NCBI GenBank assembly: GCA_012932865.1
Contig: SAXG01000001.1
Coordinates: 609,693-673,692, forward strand
Direction: 5' to 3'
Length of the DNA: 64,000 bases
From: Amylostereum areolatum
Lineage: Eukaryota; Basidiomycota; Agaricomycetes; Russulales; Stereaceae
The notes beneath the pieces were generated by a model, which saw only the letters and a list, made by a program, of their open reading frames with translations, ran no database searches and had not been told where the DNA came from. A program made the position numbers and the translations under genes. Below are positions 41,952 to 53,572 of the stretch, piece after piece (positions within the stretch are counted from its first letter, which is position 1; each line of letters begins with the position of its first letter).

Positions 41952-44900
41952 CTACGCCGCCGTCGTCTCCGCGGTGAGCCACCCCGCATCCGCCGCGAGC
42001 AGTACGCTGTTCGCCCAGTCGTCGTCTCTCGGGCTATCATCGTCGTCATCGTCCCACAAACTGAGCCTGTTGGACGACGACGTCACGGCCGAGATCGGAG
42101 GAGAGGTCGCTGACGATAGTACGTCGCCCGGAGTCTTCGATGGTTCGGATAAGGGCGGGCTGTCCCCGGGAAGGTGTGGCGACGATGCAGCGGTCAGGCG
42201 GGATGGCCTCGCGTTACGAGGGCGCACTACGTCTACGCTTGACCCTGCCCGACGCCTCTGCGAATCCCCATCGGCCTCTGGCCCCCACCGAGACTCCCAT
42301 TCCTTGGACTGCTCACCGTCCTTCGCCGTCCCTTCATTCGTGTCCGCCGGCGACTGCATCCCAAGCGACAGATCTATCCGTGAGCTGTCGATGGCGGTGT
42401 CGAGGACGGGCGGGAGGATCGCCGTAGGCGGTTGTGCCAGTGTTGAGTGGGGCGTGGATGGCGACATGAGAGGGGACGAGTCCCCGGACGAGCTGCCGTT
42501 TAGATAGGGAGACGAGATCGAGAGCACGCGCGATGAGCGGATGGACGACATCGACCGTTTCGAGAAGAGGACCGCGAGGGAAGGACGGCGCGAGCGCGCT
42601 AGCTTCGACGTTGAGCGGGATGCCGCCTCCGACACTCCGCCGCCGAATCCTGGGGGCATCGCGTCGACGTGTGTTGATCCGCGCGGGGATGCGGATTGGC
42701 TCGGAGAAGGATCTCTGCTGCTGGGGAACACTGCCGGCATGGGTGCAGATATGAACGGCCTGCCTCCTGCCAGCGATTCGCCCTCGAGCGCCGCGATGAT
42801 CGGTGTGACAGGTTTGGAGTAAAGATCGTATAGACCGGATACGTCCGGGGAGAGCCCCGAAGTGGAAACGGGCGGGTCCTCGGAGACGGTCGAAGGAGTG
42901 GCAATCGACGAGGAAGATGAGGAAGAGAGGTCGGGGGGCACCCACGAGGGGTCTTGTCCGTATTCACGAGGCGATGGCGGACGCGAATCCGACGCGGAGA
43001 AGTAGGACCCACTGTCGTCCGTGGTGGAAAGCAAAGTTGCTCTCGCATCTGTGGCTCGCGTATCAACGGACTCCGGACGTCTTGACGAAGATGCCACTGA
43101 GCGACTGTCATCCTCCGTCTTTGATGCTGCGGGAGCATCGTCGCGCACGTCCTCGTTGGCATTAGAGTCAACTTTGTCTTCCGTTGCAAGGGGTGCCGTA
43201 GGCTGAGTCGGTGGAGCCTTATTCCGCGGTCCGTCCCAGATGCCTTCTGCTTCACAGAGAACTCTGAGGATGGACGGACTCATGTTCAGGCTGGGGCAAA
43301 AGACGACCGTGAGGTTGCTGAGAGGCATGCGCGTCTCGCGCCGAGTGGCGGTTTCCTTGATCAAGTCCGTCACCGTGCGTAGGAGGTCCCGGTTCGCGAG
43401 CGGCAACCGGGCGATGAGCGAGGCGAACTCGTCCAAAAGGGCCTCTGAAGGGGGACGCATGGCGGCAAAGTTCGGCATGGCTAGCGTTGAGAGGGACGGA
43501 GGCTTCATGAGCGAACGCCCATCGCGCGGATTGGTGGGCAGTGCCGAACGCCTGGCGCCGCCGAACTTGGGCGCAGCTGGAGCCTCGACCGACTTGCGCG
43601 CGTCGTTCTCCGCGTTCATTGCAGCCTCGAAAAGGGGGTTGAGCGATTTGGTGAGAATAGGCTCCGGCACTGCAGGCGAAGACACAGATCAGCAACATCC
43701 TGGATCGCAGAAACGATTTGCTTACACTCGCGAAGGTACGCCTTGAATATGGAGGTGACCGCATGGGGGTCCAGATCCCCTGGAGGGCTCTCCACCAGGT
43801 CGAAATCGGCACCTGCACGCAAGCCTTCAGCACCTGATTAACGCATAAAAGGCAAGAAGCACGCCTACCGGTGTCGAACTCGGAGCGCAGCTTCGAGATG
43901 GTTGAGGTGCGGCCGCTTATCCTACGATCAAGTATAGGGGTCAGCACCCATCGCTGCTGCGCTAGTGAGATATCGCTTACCTGAACAGGCCCTCTTCCTC
44001 GATGCCCCATTTCCTGATGTGTTGCACGCATCGCACCACCAGGGCAGGCAGCAGACGTTGCTCCAGAGCAGCGTCGACGCCGGCGTCGTACGAGCCTGTC
44101 AAAGATTAGGATTCATTCCGGTGCTTTAAATTCGATAGACTGGCACGCACCCGCGCCACCCTCTTCCTCCGCCTGGTTTAGCGCACTCCGGACGTGCTCC
44201 AATGCCGAATCGCGCACGCACACCTCCAGCGGACGGCCAAACACCACCCCGCTGGATGCAAAAGGAGCGCGTATCCTCGGACCGAGTTGCGGGCCCTGCA
44301 GCGAATCCGATGTCGACGAGCCGGTCGCGGACGTCGAGATGCTCCACGTCCCGGACGGCGCGTTGGGCGTGTGCCGCATCTTCCCCTTGTGCGCGACCCA
44401 TTCCTCGGGTCCCCCGATCGACGAGGATGAGGACGAATAACCTGATTGCGGACCGTGGCCGGAACCAAGCGCATGCTGGCTGTGATTCGTGTTACTTGAG
44501 CTCGAACTGGAGCTCGAGCCGCCGATGCCTCCGAACGCCCGGCCCATTCGCTCCACCGCGCGCTTCCCGAACCCGAGCGCGGTGCTTGAAATGCTCACGG
44601 CAGGCTGTCGGAACGTGGTATTCGTGGAACCCGGAGAGCGACGGGGAGGGTCCGTGGGGGGTGTGGGTGCGGGTGCCCAGCCCTGGGGTATTGAACGCGA
44701 ATTTTGCACATGGGTGGGAGCAGAAGCGGCGGGGGGAGAAGGGTTGGTGGTCAGAGCGGCGAGACGGCCTTTGATATGACTGCCAGTGGATTGTATAGAC
44801 CCTTCCTTTTGTGATCCACCAATGATACCGCGGGCAGCAGTACGTGTTACGTTGGGCACAGGGGACGCGGACAGAGTTGCGCTTGATGGGGGAGTTTCGC

Positions 44901-45999
44901 CGTTGGGGCGCCGAGGCCGGCCATGAGATGCATCCGAGGCCGGGGAAGACGAGGGTGGAGTGGTCGAAGGGAAGGGGGAAGTGAAGTGCAGGGAGATAGA
45001 ATGGCGCTTCCTCGTCTTGACTGAGCTTGATGGCGACGATTGGCGAGTGAGAGAAGTGCGCCTCGAATCGGTCGAGACATCCTCTTCGGTCATGATAAAC
45101 TCTGCCTCGGTGAGGAGCGCGCTCAGGCGCTTGTTGGTAGCCATAACGGTGCTGTTCGAATGGAGGGACTCGGCCATGGAAACGGGACGGGTGCGAACGC
45201 CACCCGAGGCGATTGAACGTGGGCGGACGGTGTGGTAGCTAGACATGGTCGCGTCGCTCTTCCGCCAGTCTTCCTTCATCCTCTCCTGTTCCGGATCCTT
45301 CTTTTCGTGGGATACGCGTGGTGCGGGCGAAGGTGGTTCGGACGAGGGGGACACGGGTGGTGGTTCGTGCGATGGCTCCTGGCTCTCGCTCGACTGAGGT
45401 TTGGCCGATGTCAGACCGGGTGACGGGGACGGTAAAGGCTCGGGGCTGGCCACGAAAGCCGATCGCGGTGTCCTGGCCGATCCAGGGTCCATCCTGGGGG
45501 ATTTGGGGGGAGGGGGAGGCGGGATCTCGCCAAAGACGCCTTGCCTTGGCGAAGGTGTCAGCGATGATTGGGCCGCCAGCGGTGGGGGCCTCCGTCGAGG
45601 GTCTGCTGCGGATTGCACGGAGGTGTAGGAGGGAGAGGACAGATCCTGGCGGGACGAGGGGGGAGTTGGCGCAGTAACGGCGCGCAGCCTGCCACTGGGG
45701 GGGCTGTAGTCCTGGGGTGGATATGGGGCCTGGTCGACGTGGTCCTCCGCTTTCTTCTTGCGTGTGGCGAAGACGCGACGGAGCCTCTGACCAGCGCCGC
45801 CGAGGGACTTTGAGGGAGAAGGCGGGGGGCTGGGAGAGGAGAGGACCTGACCCATGGAGTGAAGGGAGGATGAGCGGGGAACGGGGTTGATGATGTTGAG
45901 AGAGGAAGATGAGCTGGCGGGGGCGGGGTGGGCGGGCGCGGGGGAAGGGAGGGGGGAAAGGATGTGGTTCTGATGAGGGTCATGGCGAGCGCGAGGCAT
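41952..45999 (-). CDS. RhoGAP-domain protein
   Basis: A GTPase-activating protein for Rho-family GTPases, about 1,250 residues in five exons. The N-terminal half is disordered and rich in Ser and Pro (SPSPPPSPSKSLGG, then basic ATRKKK). The RhoGAP domain begins at VFGRPLEVCVRDS. After an intron it continues with EQRLLPALVVRCVQHIRKWG and the arginine finger in EEEGLFRISGRTS, split by an intron inside the Arg codon. It goes on through SIFKAYLRELPEPILT to MPLSNLTVVFCPSLN. About 70 extra residues sit between PEPILTKSLNPLF and PSEALLDEFASLI, longer than usual. A second disordered half ends at 41952. The start at 45999 (MPRARHDPHQN) is preferred; an in-frame ATG at 46230 would add 77 residues of less plausible sequence. 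It likely acts in polarity or cytoskeleton control. Confidence 0.85.
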
Positions 46000-46645
46000 G
46001 GTCGATCGCGGACTGGCTGTATGCGCTCTTGGAATAGGATTGGGCTCCGATAGCTCGAAAATGAACGCCGTCTTCTTTCTGGCTGCGTGCGTCTGCGCTC
46101 GGCCAACGGCTGCTCCAACTCGTCCCAGACAGAGCGCTACCGAACTTGCTCGTGGTCCTACCGAACGCTCGTCAGCCTCGTGCACGGCGACGAGCGAAGG
46201 CGTCGTCGGCGGACAGCGAACGTCGACCACGCGCGTTGATAACGAAGGAACAGGAACCCACCTCGGTCTGGTGTCCGTCGTCTTCTCCGAAGCTCATGCG
46301 CTGCAGAGCACGTCCGAGTAGAGTGTTGGGCGTCGTGTGGCCGTCGCCGCCGTCGAGGGAGTGGATAAGTAAAAGGGAGAGCGGAGCCAACCGTCGGCGT
46401 GACCGGGTACATAAACGAGAAATCAATTGTCCCTTTCGCTTTCGGCCTTGTCCCTTCCGGGCGATCGCAACCGCCTCTCAAACTCAGTTCAGTTCCACTC
46501 CCTCACTGATCACGCGCACGCGCCGACGGTTACCACTCCACTCCGCAACATCGCCCGTTCCCATTATACTGGACTGTGTACGAATCTTCCACGCGCGACT
46601 AATAGGTTAGATATCTATCTATACAGCCCCCGCCCCCCCCTCAAA
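46000..46645. other. Intergenic region, RhoGAP promoter and carrier 3' end
   Basis: About 650 bases between the RhoGAP start and the carrier stop. It includes a C-rich run near 46627-46640. No gene is seen. Confidence 0.5.
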
Positions 46646-48240
46646 TCACTGCCCAACGATCAGGTAATCCTTCACCAGCTCGTACGTGAAGAACGACGTC
46701 GCGATGCTCGGCGCCACTTTCACTGCACAAACAGCATCATCAGCACAACGTCCCACCCCAGACAAGACTCATACGCACGCAAGTTCGGCCATAATCCGCG
46801 GTACATCCCCCGTACCCCCTCCGTTTTGATAATCACCCGCGCGGCGTCCAGGGCCCCGGTGTACTTGTGCCCACTGGCAACCACCCCCGACCTCATCCCC
46901 ACCACCTGCATCTTCCGACGCAGAACGTCGAACGGATACGTGAGCGTTTGGGATATCGAACCTGTGTAATAGAACAATATAATCCACCGGTCAGTTTCAT
47001 GAAACGGCCTCGCGCGACTCATATCCGTGCCCTCCGGAACCCTGTGGGTCCATCGCGACAGCGTAAATGCAATCCAAACAGATAATCTCGCCCCGCGACG
47101 ACGACGACGACGACGGCCCAGGTTACCCTCGGAATATCCCAAAAAGGCCCCAACAGCCGCACAAGGGAGAAACCGGACACACCTGCCAACGCACCACACG
47201 CCAACTTCCTGACCACGCTGCTCTTCCCCGGCGGCGTCAGATACCCCCTCAACGCCTCGTAGGCGGCAAAATTGATCCCGACGTACGGCGCGACGCCCAT
47301 CGCCGTCGCGACCAGCCCGCGATACAGCGCGCGCACGCCGCCCTCTTCGCGCATCACCTTGAGCGTCATGCCCCACATCGTCAGGTCGGGGTGGACGCGT
47401 GCGGACGTGTGGTATCGGGACGCCAACGCGGTGCGCATGGGGCCGGTGGAGGTGGTCGCCGTGGCCGTGGGTGGTTGTTGCCCGTGGATGGAGGCGGTTG
47501 CAATGGAGAGGCGCGAGCGGACGAGGTCGAGAGGGTATGTCGAGCCTGAGGGCGTCATCGTGAGTAAACTCTACACACGCCACTCCGGCCAGAACAGAAC
47601 GCACAGACGGACGTGATACCCGCGAGAGCCCCGCTCAATAGCCTCGTCGGCGTGTCCAGCTGTCTTGTACCATTCGATGTAAACCACTGTACCGTCTTGC
47701 TCAGTCCACTGTCGCGTTGGGGTTTAGCACTAAAGAGCGCACCTTCTTCAATTGTTCATAGCTCGTGAACTGCACCGCGCTGTAGGGTACAATGCGGACG
47801 CAGTTGATCCCATTCCCCCGCATGAAGCCGCGAAAGCCCTCTTCATGCCACATGCGCATGAGGCTCTTCCATACGCCCTTGTAGGCCTGCCCGGCATGTG
47901 TAGGCTGCACCTGTCTGCAATGTTATCAGCACCGCATCCGAATCGGCCCAAACGCGGAGAACCCCTCATAACAGCGCACACAAGGGTGAAATGGGGGGTA
48001 CGCCCATAGATGATAGAATGGGAGAACGCACTGTATGATCTTTAACCGCTCTAACGGGCTCACGACCGTGCGCGACGCAGCGCCGGCTACGCCTCCAGCA
48101 ATAAAATACGAAGACACTTGAGGGCTTAGAAATGATGTCTTGGTCTCTACTACAGGCGCAGGTGCGGGTGCAGAAAGGGTTTCTGCCGCAGGCGCAGGTG
48201 CAAGCGAAGGCTTGGGTTGCGAATTCGAAGGTGATGTCAT
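46646..48240 (-). CDS. Mitochondrial carrier (SLC25 family)
   Basis: A six-helix inner-membrane transporter with all three carrier repeats. The signature Px(D/E)xx(K/R) motifs are SPLERLK, YPLDLVR and YPFDVLR. The first exon has a Pro/Ala-rich leader (MTSPSNSQPKPSLAPAPA) before SSYFIAGGVAGAASRTV. Later exons give GFMRGNGINCVRIVPYSAVQF, GVAPYVGINFAAYEAL and a last short exon APSIATSFFTYELVKDYL ending at 46646. RGNGxNCxRIxPxxAVQF is typical of the nucleotide/CoA-type carriers (ADP/ATP-Mg, CoA, APS/PAPS). Exact substrate cannot be read from sequence; the yeast Ypr011c type is a reasonable guess. Confidence 0.85.
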
Positions 48241-49026
48241 GGCAGTGCAGAGAACATGTGCTGGGTTTAGTTTACGTGACTGGGTTGTTGCTCGAGCGTC
48301 GAGGCTCTATCCAAGCTAGAGAGGGAAGTGAGGATCAAGCAGTTGACGAGAGATGCACGGCGCCGGTGGGGAAGGAGAGAGGAGAGAGGGAGGCGCGAAA
48401 GGGATCGATGCAGTGGAGTGTTGTTTGACGTGTGCCAGCCATCGCGTGCTTTCCATTTTCTCTCTTCCCCGCCTTCGTGCCTGCTCTTTTTTCCTTCCTC
48501 GTCGCGTTTAACCTTCCTCGTACCCATCAACTGACGGGCATGCACAGTGGAATCTTTGACCAACCCGTGTTACTGATTTTATGCATCGATCTACTTTCGA
48601 TGGCCACTCACGCACAGGATAAATTCGGTCAAGAGCTCGTCGCTGTTACACCATTCTATGTATTACACCTTCCTTCGTAGGATGCGCGCACTAGAAATCT
48701 CTGCGCGAGGAGCACCGCCTGGGTATTTATACCTGAAACCGTTGAAAATTGCCCGGACCTCCAATGAGGAGGGCCAGGCCCACACTATCAACTTGAACAG
48801 CAGTTCAATGGCAAGAAGCGAAGATCCACCCGACGGAGGAACTCTGGAGGACGCAAATGAACTGTTGTAATTGTTGATGCGCCACGTCCCAGCCTGGTGG
48901 TCGAGAAAATGGTCCGCCATGTTGGGAGGCGAAAGGGGAACAAAGCGACTTGTTAACGAAACACAACGCACACAAGGACATGAGGACGTGTAAGTGATAC
49001 ATCAACCACGATCTTGTACATTGACC
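48241..49026. other. Intergenic region, carrier promoter and RGG-gene 3' UTR
   Basis: No gene is supported. CT- and GA-rich runs lie in 48340-48520, upstream of the carrier gene. Confidence 0.5.
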
Positions 49027-51020
49027 TCATGATGGCGGCGGAGCGCCTCCCCTGTTCTCGCCGAATCCTAAATGGTTGCATCGTCAATTTCCGAGGTGAC
49101 CAGCACAAAGGGAATCGAGTGCAACTAACCTCGGCCACGCCCTCTTGGACCACCACGTCCGCCCCCTCTGCCACCTCTCCATTCCCCATCGCTCGGCGGC
49201 GGTCCTCGCCACTCTCCACTGGATCGGCCTCGTCCTATACAGGCATCAGCTCCATCGGGAACTCAGCAAAACATTCGGTCTTACCTCGTTCGCCTCCTCG
49301 ATCGCCACGGAACCCTCCACGGAACCCCCCGCGTTCACCTCCACGATCGCCGCCTCGGTAGCCTCCGCGATCGCCGCCTCTGAATCCGCCTCTGAATCCC
49401 GAGCCACGCTCGCCACGTCCACGGCTACGGCCTCCGCGCGAGTGAAGGACAAAACCGTCATCATCCGGTAACGCACCGTTGGTGGATGCAGGAGTAAACG
49501 TATCGACTTCAGGAGGGACTGGTGTAGACGCTTGCGCAGGGGAGGGACTTTCCGAAGTACCAAACTTGGCGTGCAACCCAGCAATGGGAGGCAGATCTCC
49601 CTCGTCATCCTCTGCCCAGTCAAAGTTGCCGGTCGTATCCGCAGCCTGCAGGACCTTCGTCAATGGTGTGGACTCGAGGACGTATAAGGAAGTACGCACG
49701 TCAGCTGCGGCAGGAATAGCTTCCATTATGGGTTCAGGTTCGACAACAGTCTCCACAGGCTCAGGGACAGGCAGGGACGAGCTGTCTTCTATCTGAACCC
49801 ATTCTTGACTTGTTTCCATGGAGGGGGCCTCAAGCTCACTCTCTTGCATGAATGAAAGAGGTCCGGTAGAGGGCACCACCGCCTCTATGACCACCGCCTC
49901 AGACGGTACAGTTGAAGCCTCAGGCTCTAGCGTTTCCTCTTGCTCCTGCGCAACGAATGAAGGTTCCGGTCGAGGTTGAAGGAAGGCGCGCGTAAGGTCC
50001 AAAAGGCGAGAATCTTTTGAAAAACACGCTCTGTTAGACGGAATGTTCCCCCTTAGGTGTGCGGGATATACGTACGAGGAACGCCCTGGAAGTCGCCCAG
50101 ACCTGTCAAGAGCCCGTTGATCAGGGCTCGGCGGCGGTCTTCTTCCTCGCTAAAGAAGAGCTGGGCTGCAGCACCTTGCACAGCAGATACTTCAGATTCG
50201 TCCGAAAGTATGTTCGTCGCTGACGGGTGGCCGGCAATGAGAGCGGAGTGGAAGTTCAAAAAGCTGAGCAGGTCGGCCGTACGAGTCAAATGGACAGCCT
50301 GCGTGCATGTCATCAATGTGCAGGATATGTCGCTTGAACATAGGAACGTACTTCAATCTCCCGCAAAGACTCTGTAAGCTTGTCTGCATGCGCTTGCTCG
50401 ATTGCGGCCGCTAATGCAAGGCGCTCACGGACCTGCTCTGCTTCTTGCACCTGGCAAGCAGGGATGAGCTCGAGAACCAATATAAATCAAGAGACCGTAC
50501 TTCAACAGCTTTTTTAACTTCGTCCAGTTCTTTTACGACGGCCTCGAGTGCCGGAAGCGTCGCGAGAGCCTTCCGCTGGTCCTCGTTCAGTTGCTCAGGA
50601 TCAGACGACGGGTAGGCTTGTATTCGGGACTGTATGCTGGTTGGCATATGAAAGCATACACCACAGAAGCAAGGAAACACGTACAATCTTCTTTGCGGTG
50701 GCCTTCAAGCGCTTGTGGATCATTTCAACGACAGGACTCTGCTTGTGTCCAGACTCGGTCGAGGGCTGGGAATCACCATTGACGGGTGGGTGAGCGACGA
50801 GATCATTGGCGACGGCGCCCTTCGCAATATCTGCAGGTGCTGGCGCTTTGTCGACGAGGGCAGCGGAGATGGTGTCAGGGATTGCGACGGAAGTGACGGC
50901 GGGGGAGTCGGCCTTTTCAGATTTGGCCGTTTTGCGCTTTTTCTTTTGAGATTTTGAGGAAGGAGCGGGCGGAGGGGCACCGGGAACGATTCGGGGGGTG
51001 GAAGGAGCGGTGTCAGACAT
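49027..51020 (-). CDS. RGG-box RNA-binding protein
   Basis: The start is MSDTAPSTPRIVPGAPPPAP with a lysine-rich patch (SQKKKRKTAKSEK). A region of several short exons is predicted to be helical or coiled (DPEQLNEDQRKALATLPALE, VKELDEVKKAVE, EEDRRRALINGLLTGLGDF). A long acidic middle follows, and then a strongly Arg/Gly-rich tail (GFRGGFRGGDRGGYRGG). Splicing out GTAAGA..TATAG near 49243-49283 extends the RGG tail through GERGRGRSSGEW to PRGRGRG. One more intron leads to GFGENRGGAPPPS and a stop at 49027. RGG tails bind RNA and often drive granule formation. The overall plan recalls caprin-like translation regulators, but that is a loose comparison. Without the last two introns the protein would end early at PMELMPV. 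Confidence 0.75.
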
Positions 51021-51261
51021 GTTTTTTTTTGGATGTGCGGCGGCGTTAGAGGGCGTTAGACGCGCGTACGTGCGCCTTGTGTATGTACATATGTTTGTGC
51101 ATGAGGGCGCCCGAGCCCATTCACTTTCCAGAAATTCGACTCCTTGCGCATCGAATCATAAACAGTTTCCAACAGTTGAAGATTGGTTGAAGTTACTACA
51201 ACGCGCAAGTCCAGCGTATATACAAGCAGCATTTCGTTCCAACATCGCTACGATCCTTCCA

Positions 51262-52660
51262 CTATTGTGCCAGTTCAACCACAAAGGCCAAGACCATCTG
51301 GTAGTCAAATCCCTCGGAGTCAGCAAGTAGTCTCTGCGAGCGACGAACGAGCCTACCTTCACAAATTCTGTTGACTTGTCGAAGTCAAGCTTGTCAAGGG
51401 TGTCCTGGGGGCTGTGGTAGTACGGGTTAAAGTGTGCGTCATCCGGACCACTCTCATCGACGGATACGCCCGGGTACCCCTCATCCTCCCAAGAGACTTT
51501 CGAGGTTGAAAGGATCAACGTCAGCTCTTTCAACTTGACAGGAAAACTGTAAAATGCTTACAGTGGTCCGTGCATGCGTATCCACACGAGTTCTCCTCCA
51601 GATAATCGTTTGGAAGGTAGGTCGAGATAAGTTGATGCGTCCATTTCACAAGAGTCGAGTCCGTGTCCGTCAGCACCGTCAGCGAGGGCTTGTCGCGGTC
51701 CTGATAGGCGACCATGTCCATCTGCAGCATGGCGATAACCGAGGCCCCGTCTGACTTGTATTTATTCGCGACGGTTTGGCTCCCGAGCAGTCCACCTTCT
51801 TCACCCGCGTACGCGTGGAATTCGATTGTCTTGGAGCCGGTGTAGCCGTTGGACTTCAGGATCTGGAGGGCTTGGAGAATGACGGCAATGCCAGAGGCGT
51901 CTGCAACATGCTCATCAATGAGTCTCCCGTGTCTCCCTGGACGGCTTCGATAACATACCGTCATCAGCACCAGGCGCGCGCGCACTACTACCAGCCGTAG
52001 AATCAAGGTGGGCACCGACGATGACGATATCCTTGCTGCTGGAGCCTGGAATCTTCGCCACAACTTAATCACACTCGTCAGTACACCAGATTAAACAAAC
52101 GCAAAGCAGTCAAGCAACCCACCATTCGGCTGGTCGAAGGAGTTCTCGATCAACTGGACGTTGGCGCTCCCAGCCGCCGCCGCAAATTGCGTCTGGATCC
52201 ACAACGCAGGCGCGCGCGCGTTCTTGCCTCGATACGCCCTCGTCGTGAAGTTGTTCGACAACGAGTCCACGGTGGACCTGAGTTTCGCCGCGCTGACCTG
52301 CCCAAAGAACTTGTCCTTGAGGACTGTGTGCTTGGACGGGTCCGGGGTGGGGTACGCCTGCCGCTGCGCCGACGCCGTGGACGCCTTGTCCTGGAAATCG
52401 GTGATGTCGAGGAAGCCCGGGCCACGACGCGCACCGCGAACGGACTCGATAAGCTCGTCCGAGACGCCCGAGAGTTCCGAGGCGGAACGGTCGAAGTTGT
52501 CGCTTTGGATGGACGCCAATGCCGAGGAGGAGATCCACTCAGTCTTGATCTCACCCGAGGTCGGCCTGAACTGGATGAGACGGCTGTCCTGCGAGGTCGT
52601 CGGCGCGCAAGCGACCGAGGCGGCCAAGGCGACGATGGCGAGCAGAGAGGTGAACTGCAT
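51262..52660 (-). CDS. Secreted M28 zinc aminopeptidase (leucine aminopeptidase type)
   Basis: It starts at 52660 with a clear signal peptide (MQFTSLLAIVALAASVACAP) and a propeptide-like region. The M28 zinc ligands follow in order: His in IVGAHLDST, Asp in GADDDASG (split by an intron), the catalytic Glu pair in YAGEEGG, Asp in MLQMDMVAYQ and His in YYHSPQDT. Cysteines in ENSCGYACTDH may form a disulfide. A tiny last exon (MVLAFVVELAQ) ends at 51262. The 12 codons upstream of the chosen ATG are less likely, because the signal peptide would then be buried. The enzyme trims N-terminal residues from peptides outside the cell. Length is typical for fungal extracellular members (about 390 residues). 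Confidence 0.85.
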
Positions 52661-53572
52661 GGCTGACGGAGCGGAGGGCAAGGGCGATATCGGCAAGCCT
52701 GAGGGGTGACATCACGACGATGTTTTCTTTATATATTTTCGGGCCATCGCGTTGCGTAGGTGCACGCCTGGAGATCAAGCGAAATCGCGTGGAAGGTCTT
52801 CGCGGCGGGGCTTGGCATCCGCGTCGAAGAAGTCGTCACATGTGGTTAGGACACAGTCACACAGATCTAGCGTCGTGCGTTTCGGAAGGACCGAAGCTCG
52901 CAGCCCTGCCCTACAGGCAGCAAACACAAACGTCTGTCCGTGATGATGAGGGGGGACGTGTATTTGTAGTATGGCGGAGATCTATACGCACTGGAGCGAC
53001 ACAGACAAAGTAAAGGGTCATCGATCACCATCCAATGTCTTTCTAAAAGAGCAGGCGGGTCTCAATGCTGCCAAAACGTGTTTCGAGTTTGAAAGCATTG
53101 CATGATAACGAGCGTCCCCGCCAATGTTCCTTCGACATACACGCGCGTACTTCCGGCGCGGCGTCAGAAGGTTCTGAGGTTGAGGAATGACTTCCGCGTG
53201 GGTGTGGTGTATATTGATCGTTGCAGCATATGGCATAGAAAGGCCTGCATAAGGAGTGCTCAAGCTCCGAAGGATAAGCCGCTGTAAACGCAGGGTTATG
53301 GCGACATTCACCACCGATGACGAGCAAGGACACACCGTGATCGCGCTGTATCGACTCGTCATCTGACGGTCTCAGGCCTTTCGCGGGACTACTCAACCCA
53401 AGCCTCAGGCCTCAAGGACGAAGCACACCATGAAAGTAAAAGAGACCGGTCATGCACATACATTAACATAATACGCCCCGTTCAAGTTCGTAAGAAGTCT
53501 TAGCATGGGCGTATGGAACACGTTATATTCTACGATGTAGGACATCCACGCATCGCCGTGACCTGGGGGAGG
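52661..53572. other. Intergenic region, aminopeptidase promoter and AACS 3' end
   Basis: 912 bases. TATATATTTT-like sequence near 52728-52740 lies about 70 bases upstream of the aminopeptidase start and may be its TATA box (minus strand). No gene is recognised in the remainder. Confidence 0.45.

Noticed and set aside
52161..52709. A 182-codon plus-strand frame opposite the aminopeptidase.
   Set aside because: It is a high-GC shadow frame. The minus strand has a signal peptide and the complete M28 metal-ligand set.
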